Positions 30,943-47,016 are shown, counted from the first letter of the stretch. The stretch is DNA of 64,000 nt from Chrysomallon squamiferum (GCA_012295275.1 CM022665.1:6144901-6208900); one strand, 5' to 3'. Made by a program: numbers and translations. Notes: generated by a model from the sequence alone, not told the origin.

Positions 30943-32768
30943 TTAAGATGCATGTAACCACATCTGTTCAAATTGTGAAGGCAGTTGGATACGTATATTT
31001 ACAAACGTTGGAGTCACGGTGACCGGCAAAATTGCAATTTTAAATTAAAACTACCTGCTCACCTACTTTCGTTTATTATAATTAAGTTTAATCTCATGTA
31101 AACACATAACTGTGTTTATCTAGTGTTCCTTTTATTTACTTTTACGTTCACGAACGTGACCGTTAATTAAATATTATCAGTTCGTAATCTTCAATCTTTG
31201 TCCCTACTTTCGAACTAGCTAGATAATTGCTGTTTCTAGATTAAGTACATTAAGTGCAATAACGCAGTATAGGCCTGTTCACTGTAAATGACAGTAAACA
31301 ACAAATTCTAAAGCGCATTAAATTACAATATTTATTTTGGCAACAAGCTGTTTTTGTTGCTGATATTTTTTTTTATCATGGTTCTTATATTTTATTCTGT
31401 CAGAATTTGGTGGTTTCTCGAATGGCCAATAACCTCAGAATAGAAAAAATTAATATAAGGAAGAAATGTTTCATTTAAAGAAGTATTCAAACAGCTGTAA
31501 GCTGTTACATAAAACTTATCTGTAAGGTATTTGCTGACAAAAAGAGGAAAGCCTCTACCGCCAATCGATGGACAAACTTTTTTTTTTTTTTTTTTTTTTA
31601 ATAGCAAAAAGGTTATTTTACGTAGAAAAGCACAGTTATGACTGGCATAGGGAAGCGAAATGTACGTTTATAAAAATAGGTCTTCGCGAGGATTCATGTG
31701 TCTGTAACACGTCAAAATATAAGAACCATGTTAAATTAACAAATTGAGCGGCGAGTGTTATTCATTCTGTGCAAGCATACATCCGCGTACATACAAGTAT
31801 ATCATTATCATAATGATTGTTTACATTGATCATAACGAAAATAAGTGACATATAAATCGATTACATAGTTAGAGATTCATTTAGGCACACAACACGTCAG
31901 TTAATTGATATAAACTACGTGAGAAACGAAGACTTTCCTAACATATTTTATTTTTATTATTTTAAAATTAATTATTTTTAATATAGAAATAACTAGAACA
32001 AAGTAAATCTACAGAGAGAGAGAGAGAGAGATTAATGTTAGAATATTTACGTATCATGAATGTCTAAGCAAGTGCACATGCATCTTGGTTTTTGTAAAAA
32101 CGCACGTGCTGGTATGTAATTAGGAGATTTTGTTTAGGTGTTTAATATGTCAGTGAAATGGGTGTGTTATAGTCAAAGTTTACATTCTACACGTTATTCC
32201 TTGTCACAATTTTTGTTTAATGTTTTAGTCTCCATGTTGGGTATAATGTTCAATTCAAAAGTTTTTTTCCTGTAATAATTTTGGTTCTTTATCACAGATA
32301 TTAAATTTTACAGAGACTCAGTAATCTGTGAATATATGAAGGGAAATTACTGAAAACAGAAAACTAACTCAAGTTATATCATATTTATTATTAAATGTAA
32401 TTATAACATAAATAAAAAGGTATAACCTTGTTCTGTATGATAAAAAAAAAAGAAATGAAAAAATGAAGAAGCATTAAAAATGTATGAAAAATATTAATAA
32501 CAGTTTCTAATGTTAAAAACTAAAATGGCTTAACATTTACAAAATAATCATGCCTCTTTCAATTTTTCTCAACTGGGAGTCTTTTGAAGTCTTAGTTCTA
32601 TAACAAACATATGGCATCCACCCCAATTTATGATATAAAATAACTTTAATCATCTCTTTAAGTACATTGTGTCACTTTAAAAATGACTGACTGTGTCATT
32701 ACATTCATTAGCTGCCTTCCTGTGAATTATAATCACATTATTAATAATTTGGTTATCATTCTCTAACT

Positions 32769-33226
32769 CTGACTCTCAAAGAGTGTGCCCCACAAAATTC
32801 TAGGATCTAGGTAGATATCTGTGATGCTAAAAAATTGATTTATAGTACATTATATCCACACTTCAGCATTAAAACATTCTTTAGCCATTTTACTGTAATT
32901 TTCAACACCATATTTATGCGAATTAGGATTTTCCAATCTCACCAACATCAAGTGGAAAAAAGAACAAATCTTCAGGCTATTGATGAGGACATGAGTTTGC
33001 TTATCATACATATGCCTCAACATTGAAGAAATTGCCAAGACACGTCTGGCTCACACTTCTCATCAGCACAAAATAGATGATGAATAAAGGTATATACCCT
33101 TCTTTCAGTTATTTCTGTTATTTTTTGTATTTTTTGGATTATATTTCTTAGCATTTTGTGTATATTGTGTATATTTTTGGGAAGACTTCAAGCGTGCCCC
33201 GACTTCAAAAAGTTTGAGAACCACTG
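32769..33226 (+). mobile_element. Decayed hAT-like DNA transposon with C-terminal transposase fragment
   Basis: The right edge reads AGTTTGAGAACCACTG, whose reverse complement CAGTGGTTCTCAAACT is a classic hAT terminal sequence. The left edge CTGACTCTCAAA resembles it only partly. Between them, about 32905-33083 encodes a hAT-type transposase C-terminus: HQHQVEKRTNLQAIDEDM, then after a one-base frameshift NIEEIAKTRLAHTSHQHK, which recalls the usual ending of ZBED/SCAND3-like hAT proteins. Flanks CTCTAACT and GTCTAACT could be a mutated 8-bp target duplication. The element is inactive: most of the transposase is missing and the frame is broken. Left boundary uncertain. Confidence 0.6.
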
Positions 33227-35114
33227 GTCTAACTAGTCATGTTCCTTTTCTTATCTTTTGCCATTTTAGTATTAACTTTCTAATTATTATTTTATTAATC
33301 CAAAAATAAAAAAAAAAAGGTATACAAATAAAAAGAAACTGAAATAATTTGGTTTAAATAATATTTTAGATTATAAAGCATAGCTAATTAAGCATTACCT
33401 TACTAATTTGACTTATTACAGAGCTGCCATTAGTCATAACTCAAAACAGAGGTTTCTCTAAATAATTTTGACACATGATGTAAATTTATGTGACAAATGT
33501 AATTTATGGCCAATAAAGTTCAGTTAAATTAAGCCAGAATATATTATTAATTAACTTTTTACCTGTGATAATGTTATAAGCAATCTAAAGTCTTTGTATC
33601 TTGCCATATTCTGTTTCCAGATCTTGGTAACAGTATATAAAATTATTATTAAATGAAACATGGTGTAACAGCTTAATGCAAATAAACAAACTTTCACAGA
33701 AAATTAAAATTAAAAACTGGCTGAACCAAACTGAAGTAATGGTTAACATACCCTGAACTGAAACATTTAAACTAATAATCCTGAATAATCAGAACAGACA
33801 TGAAATACATTCACTTTGCATTAGAAACCCAAAGTTCTGGTAGGAACCACATTAACATACCAGGTATCCCACACACCTGAACAATTATCTACATCTCTCA
33901 AAAACAAAAAAAATATTTTTCTACACGCTTGTTTCAAAGAAACTACTCTTTATCCAGCTCAAATTAGTGTAATGAGTCAGTATTTTGATATCTTCTAGGG
34001 TAAATTCTGGAACTTTTATTGTGAGGTAGTCTAAGGCAATTTTGACACCCACAATTTCACGAGTATAAAATGTACTCGCCAATTAATTTAAAGCAATATA
34101 AGCTGTTATTTATCATTAGATGAACATACATGCTTTATATATGTACATAATAAAAAATAGAAAATAGATCTTTGTACATAAGAAAAAGCATTTTAAAAAT
34201 TAATGAAAATGTTTGGTCATCTTGAATAGAGGAGGTGTTCAGATCCTTGATTGTTCCTATATCCATGCCTCTGTCTGTCTGTGTGTGTGTGTGTGTAAAA
34301 CAAAATTATCATTCTTTTTGTTAGCAGACATCACTCTTGATTTACTGCTGTTCTTGTGTCTGTATTACAGATCATTTTAATAGCAGAAATTGTTCTTTTA
34401 AATTTAGGGACTTAATTGTAACTGCATGGTGATTTGCTTTTAGAAGACATAATCTGATACAAAAGCTGATTTTTTATCATGTTCAATCAGAGATTTCAGA
34501 AAAATCAGTCAGTACAGTATGCACAAACATATTTATGTTTAGTTTTAACATACCAGGTCTCCCCATCAACCACTTGCTTATGGAAGACAATACATAAAAA
34601 CCATAATACATCAGCCTACTGAAGTATCTGACACCTTGTTATCTGTAGGTGTTAGATCATTTTATTGAACTAAATCATAAAGGGTATATGGTCACTTTGT
34701 GTTTTGTTACTATGAAGAGAACAGTGTAAGATACCAACAACAATAAATGTTTGGCATTTTTGACTAACCTTACTTAAAATATTGAAGTGACCAGTTCATT
34801 TTCTGAGTGAATTAAAACGTTGCATGTTATTATTATATATATATATTTTTTTATGTACCTAATGTTCTGAATTTATTTTGTTTTAATCCTGCCCTGGAAT
34901 GTTGATAAAAGATACAACTTGGATTAAAATTATACATCAAACTGACCGCATCAAACTGGAGTCAAATTAATATTAAAAACTGACCAAAACAGCATGGGTC
35001 AAATTAATAAAAGAAACTGACCGCATACAACTGGAGTCAGCGAGTACATACAGTAAAATACTACACTGTAATAGTAGCATTATTATTATTACAATCTTAA
35101 TTGTTACTGAGTTA

Positions 35115-37496
35115 TCACGAAGCATTGTGCAGGCTCTCCAAGATGGAAATGAGATGATCAAGACCAAACAGGTAGCCATCTTCATGGTTGCCAAGCTTCC
35201 AGCTGGTTCTATGATTTATGTAAATATTTTCAGGAAGAGGCACACTTTTACCAAAGTCTATCATCCACACACCAGCACGGCTGTTATCATGAACAAAGAG
35301 TAGAGAACTGCCAATAATCTAAAATAAGAAAATAAATTAAATCAACATTTGAGTTTAGCACTTGGTATAATTGGTTAATTCTAAATTACAGAGACAGGGG
35401 CAGATCTTGGAATTCAGAAAATGAGACACTGTAACCTGTATGAAGGGATGTAAATATTTCATGATAAAATTGGTATGGTATAAAAATAAAAAAAAATTGA
35501 ACAAACTGAAAGAACTGTCTAAAAAAAAAACTTTTCATACCAGATGTTGTTTTATTGATCTAGTAACTGCTACTGCTAATAATAAAATGTGACAGATACC
35601 AACAACAAATAAAAATAGAAATATGTGTAAATACACTTCTTTTTTTTCTCCTAATTTTATTTTGTATACAGAAAAGTAAACTGAAAAATCTTAAATTTAA
35701 AAATCTAAAAGATTCACAAATCATTACTAAATTACCATATTATTTCCATCCTCAGTATTGATAACTGATTTCTAAATGTGTAAATAATTACATGAGACAA
35801 CTTCACAAAAATATGAACATATAATGTCAACTCCCATATAAGTTGAAGAATTTTTATTTTATTTTATTGTTATATATTATTTCAGTAAGGATGATATTTC
35901 ACAACAACAAATAATAAAAAATAAAAAATAAAAATAAATAAATCAATCACAGGCTATTTTTGACTGTTTAACTGGTAAATTTTGATTGATTAAACAAGAT
36001 TAATCTCAGTAAATTAGAGGTCTAAGACCTAAGACATTTAAGTAAGTCAGTATGAACTAACTCACAGTACCTTTAATACTGAAAATAATTTAAAAATTTT
36101 TCTTTATAGAACAAATAATAATAAAATAGTGTTTCATTTTATTTTATTTTTAAATAAAAGAAAATTTTCTGCACTTTGTTTTTCTTTTTTTTTTAATTCT
36201 TTAAGAATAAATGATTTGAAAGTGTTTTTTTTTGTTTCAGCTTTCTGAATGAACACTTACTTCATGTCCATGAAAAAATTTCGATAATTCCTGTACACGT
36301 CTCATTGCCTTTAAACGTTCAATGTACATGGGCTGAAAATAAAATTAAAACTTTAGTGTTAAGTAAATATGAGAAATAAACACACTCACACAGGACCAAA
36401 ATTATGTATGTAACAGTCTGGTCCCTAATTGTTGACAACAATATTATACTAATATTTATATATTATAGGTAAAATATTAAGAAGAATTCTTGAAGTGGTA
36501 TAATTAAGTTCAGTGTGATTGATCAACATTTTTCTTTTAATTAATACAAATACAGAATTCAAAACAAAAATAATCTTTTATTATATTAAGTAATTTTAAG
36601 TATGTGCAATATACTAAACAGACTGAGGCTCTGATAAGCCGACCGTGTAATAACCCTAACTGTTTTACTTTTGAAACTGAAACAAAAAGTGAATATACTA
36701 AAATAATAAGTACTGTAGTAATAGATACAAACTATCAAATTCCATTTCACAAACAACAAATAACACATAAGTATTTAGAATCTGTAATTTTTATTTTTAT
36801 TTTATAGGATATACAAGACTGAATAATTTGACAAGTCTACTACTCACTCACTAAAAATCAACATTTTTTATCTGTTCACAGACGTGAACACTTAATTACT
36901 CATTACAACACATTATAAATGTTACTTAATTTGTAACTCTAGAATTTAATCGACAGTTTAATCTACTACTCACCAGAACTGATGTGCTGTCTCCTACAAA
37001 GGATCTGAGTATCTCCTTAACCTGGTCGTCTGTTTTCGCCTTTTTAAAATCTTTACTGGAAGTACCATCACTTTTCTGAAATCGTACATTAAATGTAGTA
37101 AAATAACATAAAGAATAGCGTGATGGAAGAGTTTCCGATGTAAAAAAAGAAAATAATAATTTAAAAAAAAAAAAATAATAATAATATATAAAAAAATAAA
37201 AAAAAAATCACATAACTTGTTGCAAATGATACGGTCACATATATAATAAAGTTAATTTTGACAATTGTTTGTCATCAGTGTATCACTTTTGTTTTGGTCA
37301 AGAATCAGGTGACTAGTCTCAGATGGTCATTGACCTTATAAAGCTGGAATGTCATTGACAGATAAAACAAGTGTTTATTTGAGAAATGCCTTTATTTGTC
37401 ACAGTACCCCAGGATGCCTGCTATTTGAACATTTACTGTGCTTCTTTATAAAACTATTATTATTTTTGTCATTATTATTATTATTATTATTATTAC

Positions 37497-37547
<51 letters not shown>

Positions 37548-38201
37548 TGTTATTATTATATTAATCATTATTAATTTTCTTTTTTCTCCTTCTTCATCTT
37601 ATTATCATTATCATTCTTCTTTGTCATCTTTGTATTATTATTTATTATTATTACTTAAGGAAATTAAGACGATACCTTAACCCCTTCTATTCTAAAACCA
37701 AGATTGACTGAAGAGCTAATTTCATCTCTCCACTGCATGTATCTTGGTTTGGTGACAGCTTTCTGAGTATTTTCTTCATCAGTCGGTGCAGCTGGTTCCA
37801 CTTCTATCATTTTCTGGTACATGTCCTGAAATAAAATGTATATAATTAGAAGCTATATTTAAAAATTAATTAAAAGTTGTTAGTTAATAATAAAATAACT
37901 GAAGCATCAGGATGTGTGAAGGCTAACATTTCTCTTTTTTTTTTTTTTTTTTTTTTTAGGACAAATCCTTTTTAATAATTTACTCAGGCTATTCTGAATG
38001 TTTACCTTTGTGTGAGGAAAATGTGATAACAAAAGCAGAATATCAAGTTTCATACATCCTAAAGAGCTTGTTATATTATTTATTATACTTCTCTTTTTTT
38101 TTGTAAAAACTGGATTACTGTTTCAAATAATATCATTAATTTGGAAGTAGCCAAAATATGTAGATATATGAAAAACAGAAATGACAACAACAACAATTGC
38201 A

Positions 38202-38255
<54 letters not shown>

Positions 38256-38842
38256 TATAAAGGAAATGAAAGTCGATATTATCTGTTTTGTTTGCATAAT
38301 AACAGCAGAATTTGATCAATAGTGAAAACAGTGATTTTCTATTCTTACTGAATGACAATACCTCCATACATTTCAATTTTAACATGCATTATATGTGATG
38401 AATGTGCCTGATTTCAAAAACTAAAAACATTAAATTAAATAAATGATGTTGACATACGTATAAGAGAAAAGCATGCCAGTGACAATTGCTATCAACTGGT
38501 TAACAAAGAATTTTTTTACAAGGACCGAAGCTTATACCCAGTTTTTTGATACACTAGTATGTGATATTCGTTTGAATGGGAAATAAGAGCAAAAAGGAAG
38601 ATTGTTATCTGTGATGCGTGACACATGACAGAGCCTGCTGTTTTTACCTGTTTTTAATGCTAATCAGTAACTCGTTATAAAAATACAGTATTTTTCTCTT
38701 ATATACATCCTGATATGAAAAAACTGATAAAAATACTGTGTATACAAGATTGTTATTTGCCTTTTTTAAATTTTATTATTTTGTGTATGGGTGTGTGAAT
38801 GTTTGGATATCTGTACCTTGACTTCTCTATATGGATGAGTGA

Positions 38843-38877
<35 letters not shown>

Positions 38878-39906
38878 CTTTTGAGCATACTTTTGAAGTT
38901 TCTCAGAAAAATCAATTTAAAAATAACTTGATTAAAAAAAAAAAAAAAAAAAATCTGAAAACACAAGTTAATACCACTCTGCTCAGTTTCATCCCAGTGT
39001 TTGAGGCTTTCCTGTCAGAAACTAAATCTCTTCTGTTGTGAAACAGATAAAAGAGATATTTTTAAAAAAGGAACACTGTGTGATTACACAAAGAACCTCA
39101 ATGTGTTCCGGTTACCGTCATCTTGCACGTCATTCTTTGTCCTCCTTTCACAGTGCTTCCAGGCACTCTACAATATCACAAGCTATTTCAGGATGCATAT
39201 TAAAATACTTGAACGCTATGACGTCAATCCAAAAAGGTTGACACTGTGCTATCACATTTCAAGTGAGCACGAACAAAAAAAAAAAAAGTGGTCAATGAAA
39301 TACTTTTACAGCCTGTCACATACAGCTTTTGCGTACACAGAGATATAGAATTCATATAACCACTAAAATAGATTTAAAAACATGACACAAATGACGATTT
39401 AAATAAATAAAAGTGACTAAATACATTCCTTTGCTATTAGTAAAAACGTTTTGAAAAAATCTGTCATGAAATGAAAAAAGGCACACTGAAAAAGTGAATT
39501 ACCTGTATTTAAAGAGTTTGTATTAATGTAGGTTTACAATATCTGTGTGCAGAATATAGCTCAGTAAAAAGAAACCAACTGATATAACAAAGGTCTTTGC
39601 ATAGGCTGTCTTGTAATGGGATTTTATGTACAACAGAAAACTTGTTGCTAATGAAATTTTTTTTAAAATGATTAAAAAATTGATGAATGCATGGTGGCAG
39701 TAGATGTTTTATTTCATTCCTTTGGTCCTAAACAGTATGCACTATATCATATAAACAACAAGACAAAAATGCATTCAAGGTGTCATTTAATAAACATCCT
39801 TTCATAATCTTTTCATTTTCCTAGCAGAAATGTAAACAAAAAAGAAATTTTAAGAAAATCTCAATACAATTTACATTAAAAATGCTTTAGATGTCAACAG
39901 AGTGTG

Positions 39907-39940
<34 letters not shown>

Positions 39941-41785
39941 TATATATATATATATATATGTATGTATATATACAGACACACATACACTGACACACATGCA
40001 TTCATGCACCTATATATATGGGTGTGTGTATATGTGTGTGTGAGAGAGAAGAGCATGGGAGAGGAAATTCACTACTGCCACTACAAGAGCTAATCTTATC
40101 AAGGAATTATTTATACACATCTTTCCATGGACAGAAGTGCACATACTAATTTTTCATACACTGGCAACTGAGCATTGGTTGAAAGGTGAATGGTCAAAGG
40201 AAGCATTAAAAGGGATTGATCCTGTGATTCCTTAGCCTTCTTCTCTGACCACAGAACTATAAAATGATTTCAAAGTATTGGAAAGTCATCGTAAACTGTT
40301 ATATCATGTAGCTCTGCTCTGACTCCCAAACACTACCAATCAATTTGAAATTATCATTTGTGAAGGGTTTAATGGTGTGAAGTTACTAATGCTGTTCTGG
40401 TTCAAAGTGAAGAAAACTGTTGTTCAAACAAACCTTTCTGAGTGTTGGTTTGACCATTGCCTTTTCCAGTTCATCCTCAAGGAATGATCGACAACCCATC
40501 TTAATGTCCATAACACAAGGCACTTGAAAATCACACAACAGATCTTGTAACTGAAGATATTCTGAAGTTGTTGTTAAGGATTTAATGGACTTAATTTCTA
40601 GTAGAAAATATCTGTTAAGTGTTGTTAGAAAAAGATGTGGCAATATCTAAATAGCAGTTCTTAATGATGTTTGTGAACAACAACACCTCTTATAATTATC
40701 GGTAAATAAAACATTTATTGTTTCTCAGTATATCACCAAGTTTATATAATTTATCTTCATATTTGTATATTTACAATATATAAATGATCAAGCCTAACAT
40801 TTTGTAATAAATAACAGAGGCTGTTTCGTGTTACCTCTTTGTGTTTTCAACATAAACAACACTCTAGCAGCTATCTATTTGCATGACCTCTGTGGCACAG
40901 GTGATAAATGTGGAAATATCTGTAACATCATATTTCAAAACAGTTCTTTATCTCTCTCTTTTGTTTGCTCATCATTTTCTGGTAACCTCTTGTGAGTTGT
41001 TTATACCAGTAATTAAGAAACAAGCAGTACCAGTCTGTTGTTGTACATGATGATTGATTTAAAGGATACTTTCTCCGTTTTTCTCTATATCTCCTTTGTA
41101 TTCAGGTACAAATGGTCGAAGTGCATCTGCCATTAACTTGATGTAACACTGCTTTTCTTTCTTGTCCAGTTTCTTCAGCACAGTGCCACATTCACCTGCT
41201 TGAAAGTTACCTGTAATAACAACACACAGTACATCAGTTTTTATTATCTCTCAGCCAATAGTTATAACATTATTCTCCTGGAATTCTGTGCCCACTGCAT
41301 TTCAAATAACACAGTGTAATAATAATAAAAACATAAAAGTAAAAATAAAAATCATTAAAAAAAAAAACATTAAAAAAAAACTACACAAAACTAATAAATA
41401 AATAAAATAAAAGTTACTTTTATATACAAAATAAGAAATCTTGTGATGTATGACAAAAACAACAGGAGTGGATCTAAGATTTTGCCAAGAGGTCACAAAA
41501 TTATAAAAAACTGAAATTTTCTGTTTGCCAAAACTAAATTATTGGATTAAGATGTATGTATGGCCTGGGGCATACTTATATAAAAAAAAACTGAAATAGA
41601 GATGTTTAGAAACAGGCATTATTCTGGACATATTATTATTTGCTTTGGTACTGTCTGCTTGAGATATTCTGTTTGAAAAAAATGAATTAAAAAGATATTA
41701 AAATGAATAAATATTGTAACAGCTGTTATTCTCTGACTGAAATTTATTATCACACTACATATAATTCAAATTGATTTTTTAAAAA

Positions 41786-41816
<31 letters not shown>

Positions 41817-42539
41817 TTTTTTTTTTTATCTTAGTATGGTAATATAGGTTAAGCCTTAAGGTATGAATGTTTTTTAAATGATATAGCAAAAGTATACATA
41901 CACCAGCATGCACATACACACACACACATGCACACACACACGTACACACACATATATTTAACTTACTGATATAAAACAACTTTATTGATGAAAAAGATAT
42001 ATTTAAAAAAGTAGTTTATTTGCTAACTGGTACTGAAAATTAACCTATATCAACAAAACCGCAAAGAAAACTGGATAGTATTAAGTGAAAGATTTACTGT
42101 CAAATTTGCATAAAAAGATCACTGAATCAGAACTAATGGTTTGCCATTATGCTGTTGCATTGTTACTTTTTTTCTTTTCAAGACATGTTATAATAGTAAT
42201 AGCTTCTCGTTATTAAAATCACAATGGATTTACTTTGTACAAGAAATCTTTGTTGTTATTTATTTATAGATCAGAGACCAGAAAATTATTATTTCTATTT
42301 GATTTAAACAATGACCTGAGTATTTAATATTTGTCACATGTCTGGTTTCTCAAAGTATGCTGTGATATTCCTGAACTAGGCTGTATAATTAGTAAAAAAG
42401 ATTTATTATTTTCTGCAGAATCAATGAAATAGGAAATATAATCCCTTTCTGAGAACTTTTACTCTTTTACCAAAGTGTGTGGTATGTACATTCCAGACAA
42501 TGGAATGATTCTTAACTCTATGAATATTGTGTGTGCACA

Positions 42540-42591
<52 letters not shown>

Positions 42592-45500
42592 AGGTTAAAA
42601 ATGTGTTATTAAATGTTTTAAATGTTCCTTCCTTCTTGTTAAAACATAAATATGAATAACTCCACAATAATTAATATTTCATTGAATAAAACATTACAGT
42701 TTGTCTAAATTGGAGATTAGACAAAAATTATCAATGCTGTCAATGAATAAAAAGAAGCAGGTAAGTGATATTAAGTTCATTGATCAGAAGCAGAGTTGTT
42801 TCTGTTCTTATTTCATAATTACATAAAGATATTCCTTGCATAATAATATAAATTTGTTTATATCAAAATATAGATGTGATTCTTCACTGATCAATAAGGT
42901 AAACTGTTTTAAAGTGTTAAGTTGTATCTTTTTTTCTTTTTGCCTCTAGAGCTAGTGATCAAAAGGATATTAAAAGCTGAAGTTTTGTTGATATTTATTA
43001 TACTAAAGTTTTATTATATACTTTATTAAGTTTTTTATGCTGTAGTATAAGATGTACTTAAGAAAATTACTTTCATTCCTGTCAAGGAGAGAATTAAAGT
43101 AGTTTAACCACTTGTTTTTAAGTGAGGTTTTGTAATAAAGATTTGAAGTGTTTGGAAACATATTACAACTTTCTTAACAATGAATGGTAAATCATAAATA
43201 TATCAATTTTATAATCCTTATAATCTTGTGAGAATTAGCAAGCTATTGTTTGTTTTGTTGTTGTTGGTTTTTTTCCTGTGATTTATATTTTTTTATTTTA
43301 TTTTTTTTTAATAATTTTCTAGAATGTATACATATCAATTTCAATATGAGATTTCCACAGTGCATGAACTTTTGTCTCAGTCAATACAATCCTGATTAAA
43401 ATGAAATGTTCAACTGGAAAGCATTTCTTTTAATTTATATCACACTGCAGCAGAAGATTTCACAGGCACCTGCATTTATGATTGACAGTATTTAATAAGA
43501 AAAGGCTGATTTTATGTTCAAACCACCAAATACATATATTATTGTTATATGTCTGTACTTCAGGCTAAAAATGACAAAGGACATGAAACGTGAATGTAAG
43601 CAAGAAACTACTGTAGACATTGTTAAACAAATAATAAAATTGTGAACATGTTGACCATGGTTCTGCACTAACAGATCTTAATGAAATAATCCTGGAGACA
43701 CTTTACTGATAAGAAATTCCAGTTATCTGACTGTGTGTAGCAGTTAGAAGGCTAAAACATGATTCTGAAATTTAAGAGTTGGGACAGATAAATGAAATGA
43801 ATGTAATTAATTAAGAGAAAAATGCAGAGAAAGATTCACTATATACCAACAGAAATAAGCTATTTAAACCATAAACAGTGACTTCTGCTGTTATTGACAG
43901 AACGTCGTGACAGAAAATCAACATGAATGTGTATTGGAAAATGGAGAACATTATGTAATGTTTTGTAATGAATCTACCATACCTTGATGTCCAGCCAGCT
44001 GTATCCATGGATACTTGTTTTTCTTGAAAACCTGTACGAATGGCGACCATTTGATGATCCCACGAATCTTCTTCCATGAACTTTGCTGCAAATTATCAAA
44101 AACAAACATTAAAAACTTCTATAAATTTTTAAAATATTTTTATTAGATAAATATTTTTGTTCACACATTCACTTTAATTTAAATTTACATAAGCCAAGAA
44201 ATCATCAACATAATACAGAAGCATATTTTAGACTGTATTTCACTTTTAAAAATACCTGTTTTGTATACTTGTAGTCACGCAAAATATACTGAGTAAAAAC
44301 AGTTATCTATGAAGATATATGTTAAATTACATATACTTGCATCCAGTTTAAATCAAATATGACAAAGAAACCTGGTTATCTTTAAAGGTAAAACTGAATG
44401 ACAGTTTTAGAAAAATTAAGAAAATTTCAGTTTAATTTGTACTTTACTAACTAAATGTCCCATCTCAATTTGTCATTTATTTTAGTTGTTTACATGAAGA
44501 TTAAAACCCAAGATAATCAGCCCGTTATTCCTAAAGCAAATTAAGATAAAATTTGACAAATATAACTCTAACCCAATCCTCTTTCATAACACAATGATGC
44601 AAAATATTTTATAACAGTGCTGGAGAATTAACCAAATCACATTTCAGTTATTGTTTTAAAATACCTAAGAAAAATCCCCTAACCTTTCCATATTAAGCAA
44701 ATATCACAAACTCTCATACATTTCCACAAACCCAAATACACACTGAAACACTGTTAATATATCAAGATGTACATACACACAGACAACATAAACACATATC
44801 CACACAGAAAAGTAATCTACAAAGGAACAGATTTAATTTAAAATTATGGACCAGAAATCCTACTAAGAGCTAAATCACAGTACTTTTACTCTTTTTATTG
44901 AAAATAATAATCACAGGAAAATAGAAGACATTTGTTAAAAGGTGATCATTATAAAATAATCAGAAAAACCAGCCAGTTAAAATAAAAACTAACAGCAACA
45001 CTGCAGTGAGAACTGCAGTATGGAGATGAGGTTCAGCGTAAATTGCCAACCACACCTATGTTGACAACAATTAGGTAAAAATGTACTGGATATATCTGGC
45101 CATTGTTTATGAACAATGTACAAATGCTACAAATATGTCAAGTGGATACACGGTTAAACTGTTTTCTGAACTCTTCCTGTTAAAAAGATGGGATGTGTGT
45201 TTGAAACATAAAAAAAAAAAAAAAAAAAAAAGTCTCATATACATTTCACATTCTTTCCATCAAAATAATATCAACTTTAAAAGTTGAAAGACAGAAATAT
45301 GAGATGTATAAATGCAAAGAAAATATCAATTATCTGACTTATTTTTTAATTGATAAACTTTTTATATTACCTCAGGCCTTTAATGCTTTATTATTAAATT
45401 AACCAAAAAATGCTAAATCTAAAATTAAATTTTAGAAAAAAAAATAATAATAATAGAAAAAAAATAATAATCTCTACAATTTAACACTGATAATCAAAAA

Positions 45501-45815
45501 TATAATAATATAAACCAGATCATATACAAAATATCTGTCAGTGGTATAGTTTATTCAGCAGCATATTTTTGAAATGAATAACAAAGCATCACATAGCATC
45601 AGACTATTTTGTCAAAGATCACTTTCTCACAGCCCCACTGAGAAACTGGGAAAAGATGCACGCCTTTATGTTGTGGCAATGTGTTTCATGTTTTGTTATT
45701 GCAACAGTCTTTAACCACAAGTACAGAGACATAACTGCAGATAAAAAACTGCTGTTTCTTCCAGAATATGAAAACAGGTTTAGATATGACAGCATCTAAT
45801 AATTCAACATATATA

Positions 45816-45850
<35 letters not shown>

Positions 45851-46979
45851 ATGTATGTATGTATGTATGTATGTATGTATGTATGTATGTATGGATATAT
45901 GGATGTATGTGTGTGTGTGTATGTATGTATGTATGTATGAATGTATGTATGTATGTACGTACGTGTGTATGTATGTGTGTATGTATGGATGTATGTGTGT
46001 ATGTATGTATTGAGTTGCATGGTCTATTATATCTAATGACAAATGGATGCAGCTCTTAAAATTTAATCTTAATAAAGAAGTTATATATTATTTTATCTTC
46101 AATCTTGTACCAAACAAATATTAAATCATTAAAGGATGTGTCTGTGGGTAATTTTGCAAACACACGTTCTAAAAGCAATGGTGTCAAGTTACAGGTGAAT
46201 GAAGATATAATTAGTTGCTGCATTTACCACAAGGAAAATAATCAAACAGTGTACAGAAGAATAAACAAGGAAATATGCATTCATGAATAATAATTCACAA
46301 TGCCTGTATTTGTGTAAATAATAGATCCCACACATTGGAAAGATATAATTAGTTAGTTCAGTGTCCATAGTGCTGGATTGTGATCAAACAGGATTAACTT
46401 CTTCAATCTGGAGTTCAGAAAAATCCTCTTTAATATCTGTAATGTCATGAATTTATGGCTTTTTTTTTCTTTCTTCCCTGTTGGTGTCGTTTGCATAATT
46501 ATCATATATACTTATTTATCTCAAATCTTCAATTCAGAAATTAAAGAAAGCCTGACATCATTCAGTGCTAACTCACAAGATTGTAATCTCTGATTTGATA
46601 TGCAGGTCACTTACGTGTGATTTTTTCTTTTGTTTCAATGTAACCCAGCTAGGATCTAATCAAGAGATATTTCAGATCAACAGCGTGAAAATAATCAGTG
46701 TAAAGTACAACTACTAGGAACATAAACCCCAAGTAAACAATTAATTTGTGTAATACATAAGCATTTGAGTGTTTCGATGATATGCTGTCGTCAAAAAGAT
46801 CCGGATAATATAAATTAAGCTATGTGTATGTTGTAATTTATCAGTAGGTAACATCAGAATACAAAAACAACAACATGACTGTGTGAAGCAGAATAACTGT
46901 GTGACTTAAGTTATTGATTTGATTTTAATTTAATGTAGTATTCTTCCATTATGTTATTTTATATTACCACATAGAAAAA

Positions 46980-47016
<37 letters not shown>

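Larger units (their letters stand above)
29322..35114. other. Tail-to-tail intergenic region between ACP7 and the inositol kinase
   Basis: No gene is supported. An AATAAA at about 29590-29595 could end the ACP7 mRNA, and TTTATT at 34872-34877 (AATAAA on the - strand) could end the kinase mRNA. The rest holds a poly-A at 30181-30213, an (AT)n at 30392-30428, an (ATT)n at 30898-30942, a short AG run near 32012-32031 and the hAT-like relic described separately. A GT run lies near 34281-34298. Confidence 0.5.

Noticed and set aside
38999-39348. 115-residue frame without obvious repeats in a kinase intron
   Set aside because: No recognisable domain, no phase-compatible splice sites joining it to neighbouring exons, and a second frame of similar quality overlaps it, so chance is the simpler reading.
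45686-46059. Several overlapping open frames of 74-118 residues on both strands
   Set aside because: All are translations of the GT/GTAT satellite (YIHT and CMYV repeats).
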